From: Gryganskiella cystojenkinii
Lineage: Eukaryota > Mortierellomycota > Mortierellomycetes > Mortierellales > Mortierellaceae
Direction of reading: 5' to 3'
Assembly (NCBI GenBank): GCA_015852425.1
Contig: JAAAIG010000825.1
Span: 1-16,921 of the forward strand
DNA length: 16,921 nucleotides
Part shown: in pieces, positions 1 through 8,216 of the stretch
Position numbering within the stretch: position 1 is the stretch's first letter
Layout of the letters: the number at the start of each line of letters is the position of its first letter
Notes under the pieces: generated by a model
Seen by the model: the letters and a program-made list of their open reading frames with translations, nothing else
What the model was told of the DNA's origin: nothing
The model's database searches: none
Translations under genes and position numbers: made by a program

Positions 1-258
1 ATGGAAGACAACCTGCAATTCGGAAACCATCGACAGGATTTTGCAGGTGGAAACGTGTATCAGTCTGCGGGCGGGGTTCATCAAACTAGGTTCCAGGTCG
101 AGTTTGAGATTGCGGAATGTGAAGTCTGGGGGCTGAATGGTGCTGAGTGCGCGGCAACAAAAGGAATGGGATTTCGAGCAACGAGAGGCCAACAGACGGG
201 CGACTGTGAAATATCGCCTTTTTATTTGTTTTGCCTTATTATTATTGTGTGCTTTTAA
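1..258 (+). CDS. C-terminal end of a TLDc-like protein (5' truncated by window edge)
   Basis: The frame is open from base 1 to a TAA at 256-258 (85 residues), so the start lies outside the window. The segment with GNVYQSAGG, then TRFQVEFEIAECEVWGL, resembles by eye the end of TLDc domains, where a hydrophobic strand carrying an E-V-(W/Y)-G/x-L signature closes the fold. TLDc proteins (the OXR1/NCOA7 group) are linked to oxidative-stress resistance and V-ATPase regulation; that role is family knowledge and not visible here. After the match come about 40 residues without recognisable features, ending in a hydrophobic FYLFCLIIIVCF, which is odd for a soluble protein. An unrecognised intron near the end could explain this. 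The family call is tentative because only the last strand is visible; the reverse strand is also open here. Confidence 0.42.
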   Translation: MEDNLQFGNHRQDFAGGNVYQSAGGVHQTRFQVEFEIAECEVWGLNGAECAATKGMGFRATRGQQTGDCEISPFYLFCLIIIVCF

Positions 259-335
259 TGTATGTGTCGTTACTATGTCATAAAGCGAAGGGATGTTTTT
301 TTAAAAAAATAATGGCATCCTGCCTGCGAGAGGTC

Positions 336-2169
336 TTAGTTCAGGGCTGGAGGAGGGACAAACGGTTTGGGTTCCCAATAGGTTGACTGCGGACCGTCGC
401 CATTGTGGGCTATGGAAATGTTGTTGTTGTTGATGCTATTATTGAGCGACGTGACCACGTTTGGCTGTGGATGGGATGAGAATCGGAACTGCTGTTCGAG
501 TTCTTGTTGAACAGAGATTTTTTGTCCCGGGTGCTGCTGTTGTTGACCTTGAAGCTGGGCAGCTTCGATAATGGCGGCGCCTTGATCATTCGACAGAAAC
601 TTTTGATCGTGGACCTCCTGTGCAACTATGGTTGCTTTCGCCCGTCTGTTCTTTCTGCGTGTTCGAATCACCACGCATGCAATCACTACAAGGAACACTA
701 CAGCTCCTGCGGTGATGCCGGCAATCAAACCAGTATGATTAGTAGGAGGCACTGGCGCCGACGAACCATCATAATTCGAGAAAGTGAGTCCAAAAGAGTC
801 TGGGATTTGAGCTTTCCCGATATTTGGTAAAAAGACGCCCATATTGGTACCGGTCAGGGGCATGCTGGACAAATTCCCTACGGTGTTTCCGAAAAACAAA
901 AAGGGCTCTGCTCCTTTTATAACCGGAACAACCTTGCTCTTGTCTATATCCGTTGTGGCGTTATGGAAGTAGGTGAAAGTGGTTCCATTTCCTGTACCAG
1001 CCGTGTCGATCATAGTAACGGTACTGCTCGCATAGGTAAATGACTTTCAGACCCGATAGAACAAAAAAAAAGAAGTTAGAAACTAGGAGATCGGTACAGC
1101 AAAGTCTCCTTTGTGAATAATATGCCTCTGGTAGCGATCAAGATTCAAAAAGGACAGCCGTTGGAGAGAGAGAGAGAGAGAAAGAGAGAGAGCCAAAAAG
1201 GGGCGGAGGAGGTGAGTAAAACAAGAAGTAATAATATCATCCACTCTCTTCTACTTACTAACATAGGAGGATGATCTTCTCACCAAAAGCAAAGATCTTA
1301 ATAGTAGGATGCCACGTACATCGCGACGCGATAGGGTTTATGTCGAATACGGTTGTATTCACACCCGTGGGCATGACCAGAGATTGCCCATTCAAGGGAA
1401 AGGACATTAGCACGGCGTCTGGATTGAAGCCGCACTATAGACTTTTCCGTTTGCGTACGTCAGTGCATTCACGCCATCATAGGCTTTCTAGCAGCAACAA
1501 AAAACGAAGACAATGATCCGAATCATCAGTTTTTTTTGGACGATCGTCAGTACAAAGGGGGAGCTTAAATGTTATTTTTGTATATACACCTGCCACTTTC
1601 CACAAGGCACTCTGCGTCATAATCATCGGGGCCGAATCATTGTTTGCACTGTTCAAAATGGAGACATAGAATCCTTGGGCCCAATCTTTTGACGTGAGAT
1701 GCATCACGGTGTTGGCACCAGTGCCTGGGTCCTTGATGGAAATGAGCTGACTTGCAATCGTGTCATCCCAGACATAACCAGTGGAGTTGAACACATCAAT
1801 ATTGGCCCAGGTCCCCGAGGGACCATTCGACGAGGGACGATATTGAAGTCCTCGGATAACGCTGGTAGGTGATGACTTCGAGGGGGCCGTACGATCATTT
1901 GGCAATGAGGATTGGGAAATGAGGGAGAAAACACCTTGATCGTCCACAACACAGTCTGCCATCGAATAGTATGTCTCGGCCATGTAATACGAATCGTCGG
2001 CGCTAACTAAGCTTATGATATTCCAGGTCAGATCTGAAAGATCTGGGGAAGGGTTTGAGTTGGATGAGATGAGGACCATGTAAAGTTTGTCGCTGTTCTT
2101 GTGGCCATAGGCAAAACTGTAGATCTTGCTGCCATCCGAGGCATAGCATATAGGCGTCATTACAACCAT
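336..2169 (-). CDS. Type I single-pass membrane protein with Gln/Asn-rich cytoplasmic tail (5' end unresolved)
   Basis: Model: complement(join(336..1023,1259..1434,1588..2169)), 481 residues as drawn. Exon A is a long frame rich in beta-strand-like and Ser/Asn/Asp residues (SDGSKIYSFAYG, GTWANIDVFNSTGYVW). It is read out at a GTATAT donor (1587) into an acceptor at 1435. Exon B (NPDAVLMSFPLNGQ) leaves through a consensus GTAAGT at 1258. Exon C begins after CAG at 1024, and the phases agree (0, then 2). An upstream CTAAC favours an alternative acceptor near 1044, but that breaks the frame. Exon C encodes an ectodomain stalk with NHT, then a transmembrane helix (LIAGITAGAVVFLVVIACVV, about 666-728), a stop-transfer RTRRKNRR, and a tail with Gln and Asn runs. 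The architecture suggests a secreted-face beta-rich, perhaps kelch-like, domain anchored in the membrane. I do not recognise the family. ATG 2169 gives no signal peptide, so a 5' exon is probably missing from this model. Confidence 0.55.
1164..1192. repeat. (GA)n microsatellite inside an intron
   Basis: A GA-dinucleotide run, broken once by an extra AA, lies within the second intron (1024-1258) of the minus-strand membrane-protein gene. On the transcript strand it reads as a CT tract. Confidence 0.9.
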
Positions 2170-2465
2170 TGGGAAGGGTCGAGGGGTGTTGACAAAAAAT
2201 AGAGTAGTGAAAGGCGTCGTGGTTAAGAATCAACACCTCGATACATGTCGAATGAGAGATGAAAGGATTAGAACTTTAGGATGAGATGAGAGATGCAGCA
2301 AATGGCAGACGCCGGTATTCTTCCTCTTTTGGACTTCGTAAGTCGCCTTTTGATCTCAACATCCATGATCGCACTGCCACTCCCTCCAACCTTAATTCAA
2401 ATGCCAATCTTAACGAATTTTTCAGGGACAAATCAAGGTACGCCATAGAAACAACGTTTTAACTA

Positions 2466-2577
2466 TTTGTCAACCGCATCCAGCATGCGCATATGGCAGA
2501 ACGTATGAATCTTGGCTGGATCAATTGTCACGGTCACATCCCCGATCGACGAGGCACAGAACGCATCCGTTGACCAT
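2466..2577 (-). other. Candidate internal exon of the minus-strand membrane-protein gene
   Basis: Directly after a possible acceptor (TAAG, ending at 2579) the minus strand has a 37-codon open stretch that looks protein-like: WSTDAFCASSIGD, then VTVTIDPAKIHTFC and MRMLDAV, with two cysteines that could pair. It ends at TAG 2463-2465. It lies between the signal-peptide-like frame at 2701-2823 and the main exons, where an N-terminal exon is expected. I could not find a consensus donor joining it in phase to either side, and the opposite strand is also open over part of it, so it remains a candidate only. Confidence 0.25.
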
Positions 2578-2700
2578 GCTTACATCTAAAGGAGAACCGT
2601 TTATTTAACAATGAGCTGCATTCCTCCAACGTTGCAGCTTCCCTGCATGGATCCAACAATTTGATGGCAGAAAACTCTTAGGAAATGAATAACCGACTCT

Positions 2701-2823
2701 TCATTTTTTTCCATTTTTCTCTCCTTGAAGGAAATGGCCGGCGTCATCGACCATGGACGTTGACCCGGCAAAAACCAACAACAGTATCATTCCAATCTCA
2801 CAAAGCCTCAACTTCACCGTCAT
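2701..2823 (-). other. Candidate signal-peptide exon for the minus-strand membrane-protein gene
   Basis: Reading from ATG at 2823 on the minus strand gives a 40-codon frame with a classical signal-peptide layout. Basic residues (MTVKLRL) precede a hydrophobic core (GMILLLVFAG) and a small-residue region (STS) suitable for cleavage, before TGA at 2701-2703. It points in the same direction as the type I membrane gene at 336-2169, which needs a signal sequence and lacks one. No GT in this frame is a good consensus donor: GTGAGA in the eighth codon would cut off the hydrophobic core, and the later GTs are weak. The link to the downstream exons is therefore inferred from position and topology only. 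Confidence 0.35.
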
Positions 2824-3140
2824 GAGCAACAATAAAATCAGAGAGCAACCACACAGCACGTCCGAATCCTCTCTTCCCATTCTTCAGAAAGCAGCCTCGA
2901 CGCCAGGACGACCCGATTTCCAGCAAGGGTACTTGCTCTATGAATACAAGGCTGCGTGGTTGAAACTCACAGACGAGGATGCGTACCCGCCAGAAATGGA
3001 ACTGTACCACAGTCATCACGGAAAGAAAGCGGGCCTGGTTGCCTGCTGGCGCGTTTGTTGGAGAAAGGGATGCAAGAAGAAAAATACCGCGTTCTGGTCG
3101 TTCTTTTCTTGGTAGAGTGGTAAAAGCAAACGACGGCAGC
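2824..3140. other. Stretch without a supported gene
   Basis: Medium-length open frames exist on both strands: plus 2753-3115 of 120 codons, minus 2798-3019 of 73 codons. They overlap each other and show no recognisable domain, so none is called. The stretch would hold the promoter of the minus-strand gene if that gene starts at 2823, and it lies just upstream of the plus-strand TATA box at 3141. Confidence 0.4.
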
Positions 3141-3146
3141 TATAAA
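3141..3146 (+). promoter_or_regulatory. TATA box (TATAAA) of a plus-strand transcript
   Basis: TATAAA is followed by about 210 bp of TC-rich sequence with no ATG on the plus strand; the first ATG is at 3356. This pattern matches the leaders of the confident genes in this window, so the box probably drives a plus-strand transcript. Confidence 0.4.
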
Positions 3147-3355
3147 GAGCGCTGCCTCCCCGTCTCTTCTTCAGCCTGTACCAAGCTCACAAATCGCCTG
3201 GAACCTCCTTCCCTGGCCAAGGAATTATCCCCCACCCCTCGTCCTCGACTCGTTCTTCCCTCCCATCCGAAAACAATCTCGCCGTTTCTTGCGAGGTCGC
3301 GCTTGTAACAAGAGCACTTGATTGCACGATATACCTGTCTTTTTCATCGATAGAC

Positions 3356-3656
3356 ATGGAGCTGAAAGCCGTGTCAACATATTTCAAGTGTCGCTGTCCC
3401 CAAGTCTGGATGGGTTGGTAAGTGTCATACTTGACTTGAAGAGTATTCATTGTCGCCAACATCGTTATATTGTCAACCTCCCCCCCCCTCCCCACACACA
3501 CACACATACATTGCTAACGTCATTTTTGTTGTCTGTTGTTCATAGTCGCGGTCACGCATGTCACATAAGAGATTGCTGAATGACTTGTCCGTTCCATCAA
3601 AAGGTATGGAGCCAAGACTCTCCAACAACTTACAGTCCACGTTCCTGGATTTGGCG
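3356..3656 (+). other. Candidate spliced transcription unit of unknown product
   Basis: The first ATG after the TATA box is at 3356, with G at -3 and +4. A consensus donor GTAAGT follows at 3418, then a branch-like GCTAAC, a T-rich tract and CATAG ending at 3545: a textbook 128-bp intron. The next segment, 3546-3656, is 111 bp and ends at a second GTAAGT (3657). Read from ATG 3356, the spliced frame stops at 3577-3579 after 31 residues, five of them cysteine. Read in phase 0, the 111-bp segment is open throughout (SRSRMSHKRLLNDL...) and could join an acceptor near 3861 with a further open stretch ending in TGA near 3940. The product could be a microprotein, a longer protein whose start I cannot place, a non-coding RNA, or 5'UTR exons of VMS1. 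Confidence 0.3.
3478..3507. repeat. C-run and (CA)n tract
   Basis: A run of about ten C residues with one T, followed by a CA dinucleotide repeat, lies inside the putative intron 3418-3545. It creates artificial Pro/His/Thr and Gly/Val/Cys runs in overlapping frames. Confidence 0.8.
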
Positions 3657-4129
3657 GTAAGTCCCAAGCCTGAGATGAAGCGTTAAGCTTTTTTCATTGT
3701 CATGAAAAACAGATTGCCAGCAGCTAGCTTCTTTGTTGCATTTCATGCATGGTTCGAGGCCATACATGCGAGCATAACATATTGACGTTGATCAACTTAT
3801 CCGTCCCGTCAACACAGTTCTAACGACTTTCCTGTCACTTTGCATACATCACCTGGAAAGCAGGAAAGTGTCCCCCACGTACCCTGGAACTTAGAAGGTT
3901 TGTTTACAATGTGTAGAAGAAAACGATTGTTCACAACAAATAGTTGAAAATCTACTCCAAATTATTCTGGCTCCGCGCGCGTAGACAAAGTACGATTAAT
4001 TTTAGGCTGGCGACAGCTTCTGATAGTAACGAATAAATGGGCTTTTCCAGTTCAATCACATTCAACTGTTTCATTCCTTCTTTCTCTCACTCCTTCCCTT
4101 CCCTTCCCTTCATCACCTTTTTCTCCACC

Positions 4130-6835
4130 ATGTCGGCACTGGCAAACAACGCCGTTGCAGCTGACAAGGCAACAACAAAGAACACGAATGAACTACCTAC
4201 ATCCCTCTCTCTCTTCTTCTTACCTCAAGACCTCATTCCTACATTGATCCCCGAGACTCAGTCTGATTCGACCTCTTCAACCACCCTTTTGGATCCTACT
4301 TCTGCTACACCAACAACAACCACAACAACCACAAGATTCGACTCTGCTACAGATTCAACCCGGGATGCCAATTCTACCGCTACCTCACTCGATTCCGCCG
4401 TCCCCTCCTGTCGCATCTGTGGCATTGCGCAATTCGAGAGCGTGGAAAAGCAACGCGAGCACGTCAAACTCGACTGGCACCGTTACAACCTCAAGCGTCA
4501 ACTCTTGGACAAGCGAGCGAGCCCCATCTCTGAGCAACAGTTTGAAAACATTCTCCAGGATCTCTCCAGCATCTCGGGATCAGATCAGGACGACGACGAT
4601 GAGGAGAACGATGCCTCTGATTCCGACTCGAACACAAGGACACCCACGAAAAGGAAGGTTGCCAGTACTACTGCGGCGAAGCAACAAGGGAGCGGTGATG
4701 ACCAAGAGGCCCTGATCCGCTCATTGATGAAAAAGCTGGAATTGACTGTCAAGGAAAACCAACAGGCCAGGAATCAAGATCCCCTTCTAATCCATCAACA
4801 ACAACTTTTGGAACAGCAACTTCAAGAGGCCAGAATGTCGCCCATGATCTGGTTCACCAGTACTCTCTATCCAGAGACGGTTCGACTGGGCGTCTACAAG
4901 AACGCGCTGCCAAACAAGGGTCAGACGGAGGATCTCCTCAACTACTTGCAGTCGCTGCAGATCGCTGTGGTGTCGACCGCGAAAAAGAACAAGAACAGAC
5001 GTGCGAAACGTGAGGCAGCCCTTGCTCTGGAATCGTCAGCAGCAGCTCAAGCCCAAACCTCCGCGCAAGAAATTGCCAAGGTGGTGCAAGAAGATGAAGA
5101 CGACGACGAAGAGGAGGAGCATGAGGAAATCGATACGGATCAGGACTGGATAAAGTACCAGATGCAAGCCAAGCAAAAACCAGAGGCAGGTCTTCCACCC
5201 TCCACCAGTAGGGCTCGTTACTGGACTCTGATCATGATTGGCGGCGGTCACTTTGCGGGTGTGGTGATGGACCTTGCAGGACAAGTCTCTTCCCATGGTC
5301 GCGATATGAAGGTTGTCGCTCACAAGACCTTTCACCGATACACGGGTAACTATTATGCGCATCATTCACTTTCGGGATTTTGTTCATTTCTAATGTTCAA
5401 CTTTGCCTTTTGGAGGCGCTGTCACCGCAGTGTGCACATTATGACTAACAATGACCCTTTTTCTTTCTTTCTTTTGTTATCTCCAATAGTCCGAAGGAAG
5501 CAGGGAGGGTCGCAGGCTGCCCACGGAATCGCCAACTCGGCAGGAGCCCGTATTCGAATGTACAACGAGGAAGCACTCAAACTGGAGGTCCGCGAACTGC
5601 TGGACAGCTGGAGTCAATGGATCCAACAGAGTGAATGTGTCTTTGTTCATTCGCCTGGAAACAATCGCAGGGTCCTCTTTTACGACAACTCTGTTCTGTC
5701 GGCAGCAGAACGTCAAGGCCGTCTGAGATCCATCCCGTTCATGACCCGTCGTCCCACTCTCTCAGAACTTAAGCGGGCGTATCAGGAGCTCTCAAGTGTC
5801 AAGATTTCAGTGTTGACGCGACATGCATTGGAGCAGATGGAGCAAGCAGAGCAACAGGCTTTGGAAAAGGCAATCGAAGCCTCTCATGCAAAGTCATCGA
5901 AAGAACAGGATGCTGCGGATAAAAAAACCGGAAAGAAGGAAAATGTTGTTCCGGAGGCTCCAGCGGAAATCCTCAAACTCGTCGAGTTGGTCAAGAAGGG
6001 CCGTGTCGAGGCGCTTTCAACACACTTGACCAAACACGGTCTGGACCCCAGTCAGCTCTTGCCAGTCAGCTCTAGTTCCGATTACGATGCCAAGAGGACA
6101 CCGACCATTCTTCACCTTGCCTCTCATCATGGTCAACCGGCGATTGTCAAGTTGCTCTTGGAAAAGTTCCATGCAGACCCTACCACGACCACGGTCTCAG
6201 CGCAACAACAACAGCACGGGTCATCTGAAGAGGATACTGCGGCATCCTTTGGCACCAGCTCTATGACAGCATACGATATAGCCAAGGACAAGGAGACCAG
6301 GAACGCGTTCCGGAGAGCGATGGCGGTCTTGCCGGATGCATGGGATTGGGTCGCTCTCGCCCATGTGCCCTCTGCGCTGACGGCCGAGATGGAGGCGGAA
6401 CAGGAACGCAAAGCCAAGGAAAAGACCAAGAAGCTCTTGGATGCTGAACGTGAACGGAAAAAGACTCGAGAGGCTAGTCGTCCCACCACTCCTGTCCAGT
6501 CCTCATCATCATCACCATCGACTTCTTCATCATCACCTACTACCAGTGGTACTACGGGTGGCCAGGGAATTGTTGGCAGGAATATGGCCTCGGCTACGGC
6601 GGCCAACTCGCATCTCTCTCCCGAACTTCGTATGCGTCTGGAACGTGAACGTCGTGCTGCTGCTGCAGAGGCCCGCATGGCAACAATGCGTCAGGCTGAG
6701 ACTGTTCGCCGTGCTGTTCAGGACGGCAAGAACGTCTGTGTCTCTTGTGGCAAGAGTTTGGAAGGGCTGACCCCATTTGACAAGTTTGGCCGCAAGTTTT
6801 GCACAACTGACTGTGTAGCCAAAGGACCTGCTTAA
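4130..6835 (+). CDS. VMS1: Vms1/ANKZF1-type peptidyl-tRNA hydrolase of ribosome quality control
   Basis: join(4130..5345,5490..6835), 853 residues. ATG 4130 is chosen for its CCACC context; an in-frame ATG at 4037 would add 31 Ser/Phe-rich residues. Domains in order: a C2H2-like finger (C94, C97, H111, H117), acidic and low-complexity linkers, and the VLRF1 domain beginning RARYWTLIMIGGGHF (about 361) with TVRRKQGGSQ at 405-414. Then come an ankyrin repeat (about 609-640), a charged coiled coil (about 705-735), a VCP-interacting motif at 791-801 and a treble-clef zinc site (C822, C825, C843, C847). In this family VLRF1 resembles eRF1, and the last Gln of GGSQ (here Q414) is needed to free nascent chains from tRNA on stalled 60S subunits. 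The VIM recruits Cdc48/p97, and Vms1 also serves mitochondrial protein quality control. All key parts are present, so the gene looks functional. Identification is by motif and domain order. Confidence 0.95.
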   Translation: MSALANNAVAADKATTKNTNELPTSLSLFFLPQDLIPTLIPETQSDSTSSTTLLDPTSATPTTTTTTTRFDSATDSTRDANSTATSLDSAVPSCRICGIAQFESVEKQREHVKLDWHRYNLKRQLLDKRASPISEQQFENILQDLSSISGSDQDDDDEENDASDSDSNTRTPTKRKVASTTAAKQQGSGDDQEALIRSLMKKLELTVKENQQARNQDPLLIHQQQLLEQQLQEARMSPMIWFTSTLYPETVRLGVYKNALPNKGQTEDLLNYLQSLQIAVVSTAKKNKNRRAKREAALALESSAAAQAQTSAQEIAKVVQEDEDDDEEEEHEEIDTDQDWIKYQMQAKQKPEAGLPPSTSRARYWTLIMIGGGHFAGVVMDLAGQVSSHGRDMKVVAHKTFHRYTGNYYAHHSLSGFCSFLMFNFAFWRRCHRSVHIMTNNDPFSFFLLLSPIVRRKQGGSQAAHGIANSAGARIRMYNEEALKLEVRELLDSWSQWIQQSECVFVHSPGNNRRVLFYDNSVLSAAERQGRLRSIPFMTRRPTLSELKRAYQELSSVKISVLTRHALEQMEQAEQQALEKAIEASHAKSSKEQDAADKKTGKKENVVPEAPAEILKLVELVKKGRVEALSTHLTKHGLDPSQLLPVSSSSDYDAKRTPTILHLASHHGQPAIVKLLLEKFHADPTTTTVSAQQQQHGSSEEDTAASFGTSSMTAYDIAKDKETRNAFRRAMAVLPDAWDWVALAHVPSALTAEMEAEQERKAKEKTKKLLDAERERKKTREASRPTTPVQSSSSSPSTSSSSPTTSGTTGGQGIVGRNMASATAANSHLSPELRMRLERERRAAAAEARMATMRQAETVRRAVQDGKNVCVSCGKSLEGLTPFDKFGRKFCTTDCVAKGPA
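5346..5489 (+). other. Intron of VMS1 (144 bp, no in-frame stop)
   Basis: Donor GTAACT, branch-like GACTAAC followed by a T/C-rich tract, acceptor CAATAG. Removal joins HRYT to VRRKQGGSQ (phase 1) and restores the conserved VLRF1 core. The intron is exactly 48 codons long and open in the reading frame, so an unspliced message would still be translated through it. Confidence 0.92.
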
Positions 6836-6856
6836 AAGTAAAAAACGTGTTCAAAA

Positions 6857-6862
6857 AATAAA
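6857..6862 (+). terminator. Polyadenylation signal AATAAA of VMS1
   Basis: AATAAA lies 22 bp after the VMS1 stop codon, in an A-rich stretch on the same strand. Confidence 0.55.
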
Positions 6863-7986
6863 ATCACATGGATCATCTCGAATAATTGCAACGAGGGCTT
6901 ATTCATAGTACTACGCCATGGACGCTTTCTTCTGAATGTTGGACGATTGGAACGAACTGCACCCCCTTCCCACATTGCATTTTTCTTTCATTTCTTACGT
7001 GAGCAATAATGAGCGATATGCACGCGCTGAAAATCGCTCTTTTTGCACCTCTTTTGACACAGCTCTCTTTCTCTCTCACACACATTTCAGAAAGGGGATG
7101 TGTTATAATTGTGGCAACACCCCAACCCCCTTTCGCGCGGGAATGGATGAAATCGTCGTTCAAAAATAAACCATTGCCAGAGTTCGATTTTAGGTTGGGA
7201 ATTCTTCGTTTGTTTCCCATCGTGCCAAGAAGGGGACAGAGAGAACCAAAAAAAAAAAAAAAAAGGGACTTTTGCTCTCGAACCCGAGTGACGGTAGCTG
7301 GCACCTGACGAGGTTCTCACCCCAAAAGGCCGATCACCACCAAGGGCACTCAATTTAGAAACAGTCCTCCCCCTCTTTTCTTTTCAAACTCCCACCCCTT
7401 CCTCCGTCCCTCCGTCTCTTTTTGTCCTCTCCTGCTGCACTCTCCTTCTTCCCCGCTCATTTTTTTGTATTTTTTTGTTTATCCATCTCGTTCACTTATT
7501 AGCATAAGCCGTTCAACTGTTTATCGTTGACACACTCTCTAAATACCAGAAGGATAAACAGTAATGAGGAGGAACGAGGAGGTGGTCGTGGACGTGGGGG
7601 AACCATGGCGATACCTCCAAAATCTCACTCTTAGAAACCACGCAACATTCCGCCCATCTTTTTTTTTATTGTGTCCTTGTATTTTGTGCCCCAGTCCTGA
7701 TGCTGCCATCATCCACTTCAGAGCACTGCTTGATTTTTTTGCCATTGTTGCCAGTGTTTTTCTTTGCAGCTGTATCTCTGTTCCTGCTTCTTTTCCTTCC
7801 CTTTTTCCCTTGTTTTCTCTCTTTTTCACCCCTCGTACATTCCTGTCGTTTTTGTTTTCTTTTACAAAAAATCCCTACCGGACTGATCCCACTAGATCGG
7901 GCCTCTACTTCCTTTTTAGTGATCTAAAGATCCTCAAACACCTACGCTTTGTTGTTTTGTTCAGCCTTTGACTCTGACCTGACCAG
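6863..7986. other. Intergenic region and 5' leader of the Axl2-like gene
   Basis: No gene is supported over about 1.1 kb; the open frames are short, overlapping and featureless. From about 7370 the plus strand becomes strongly TC-rich with T runs. Between 7702 and 7988 it contains no ATG, which fits a transcribed leader. No clear TATA box was found. Confidence 0.5.
7248..7264. repeat. Poly(A) run of 17
   Basis: Seventeen consecutive A residues lie between VMS1 and the Axl2-like gene. This is probably a homopolymer microsatellite; no retroelement sequence or target duplication was seen beside it. Confidence 0.85.
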
Positions 7987-8210
7987 GTATGCTCCTTACA
8001 ACAACACACTCTGCCAAACCCTCCTATATCTCGCGCTCTGTGTCTCTCTCTGAAGCCGTAACCAGGAACCGTACCACGAAAAGCTTTTTTGCGTGACCCC
8101 CCCTATGCCACTGACACACAGTTTTTCCCCCATCGCAATCTTCTTCTCGACCAGATCGCGATCTAGCCCTTCACCTCCAACGACCTTCGCAAACACTATT
8201 TCAACAACAG
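7987..8210 (+). promoter_or_regulatory. Probable 5'UTR intron of the Axl2-like gene
   Basis: CCAG|GTATGC at 7987 is a good donor and TCAACAACAG at 8210 a good acceptor, leaving only GCAACT before ATG 8217. The two ATGs just upstream of the start (7989 and 8105) both lie inside this interval. The one at 8105 opens a frame that overlaps the main start and runs to 8371. Splicing would remove both and leave a leader free of ATG back to 7702. The branch point is not obvious, so this is inferred. Confidence 0.42.
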
Positions 8211-8216
8211 GCAACT

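Noticed and set aside
1271..1516. 81-codon plus-strand open frame
   Set aside because: It overlaps exon B and the first intron of the minus-strand membrane gene, which has the better coding and splice evidence.
2753..3115. 120-codon plus-strand open frame starting MDVDPAK
   Set aside because: It has no recognisable domain, overlaps the signal-peptide-like minus frame, and lies upstream of the plus-strand TATA box. The acceptor-like CTTGAAG before it has no matching donor.
3187..3507. 106-codon open frame on the minus strand with fairly ordinary composition
   Set aside because: It runs against the TATA box, the TC-rich leader and the two plus-strand donors. Its start lies in the CA/C repeat, and no in-phase upstream exon could be joined. 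It is kept as a weak alternative only.
3735..3765. tRNA-like T arm (ATGG-TTCGAGG-CCAT)
   Set aside because: No A box, anticodon arm or acceptor stem could be placed at the correct distance upstream.
6133..6678. 181-codon open frame on the minus strand
   Set aside because: It lies entirely antisense to the VMS1 exon, with Ala/Arg/Ser and poly-Cys runs that are complements of sense repeats. No domain is seen.
7248..7264. Poly(A) run as the end of a retroposed element
   Set aside because: No target-site duplication or retroelement coding sequence is next to it.
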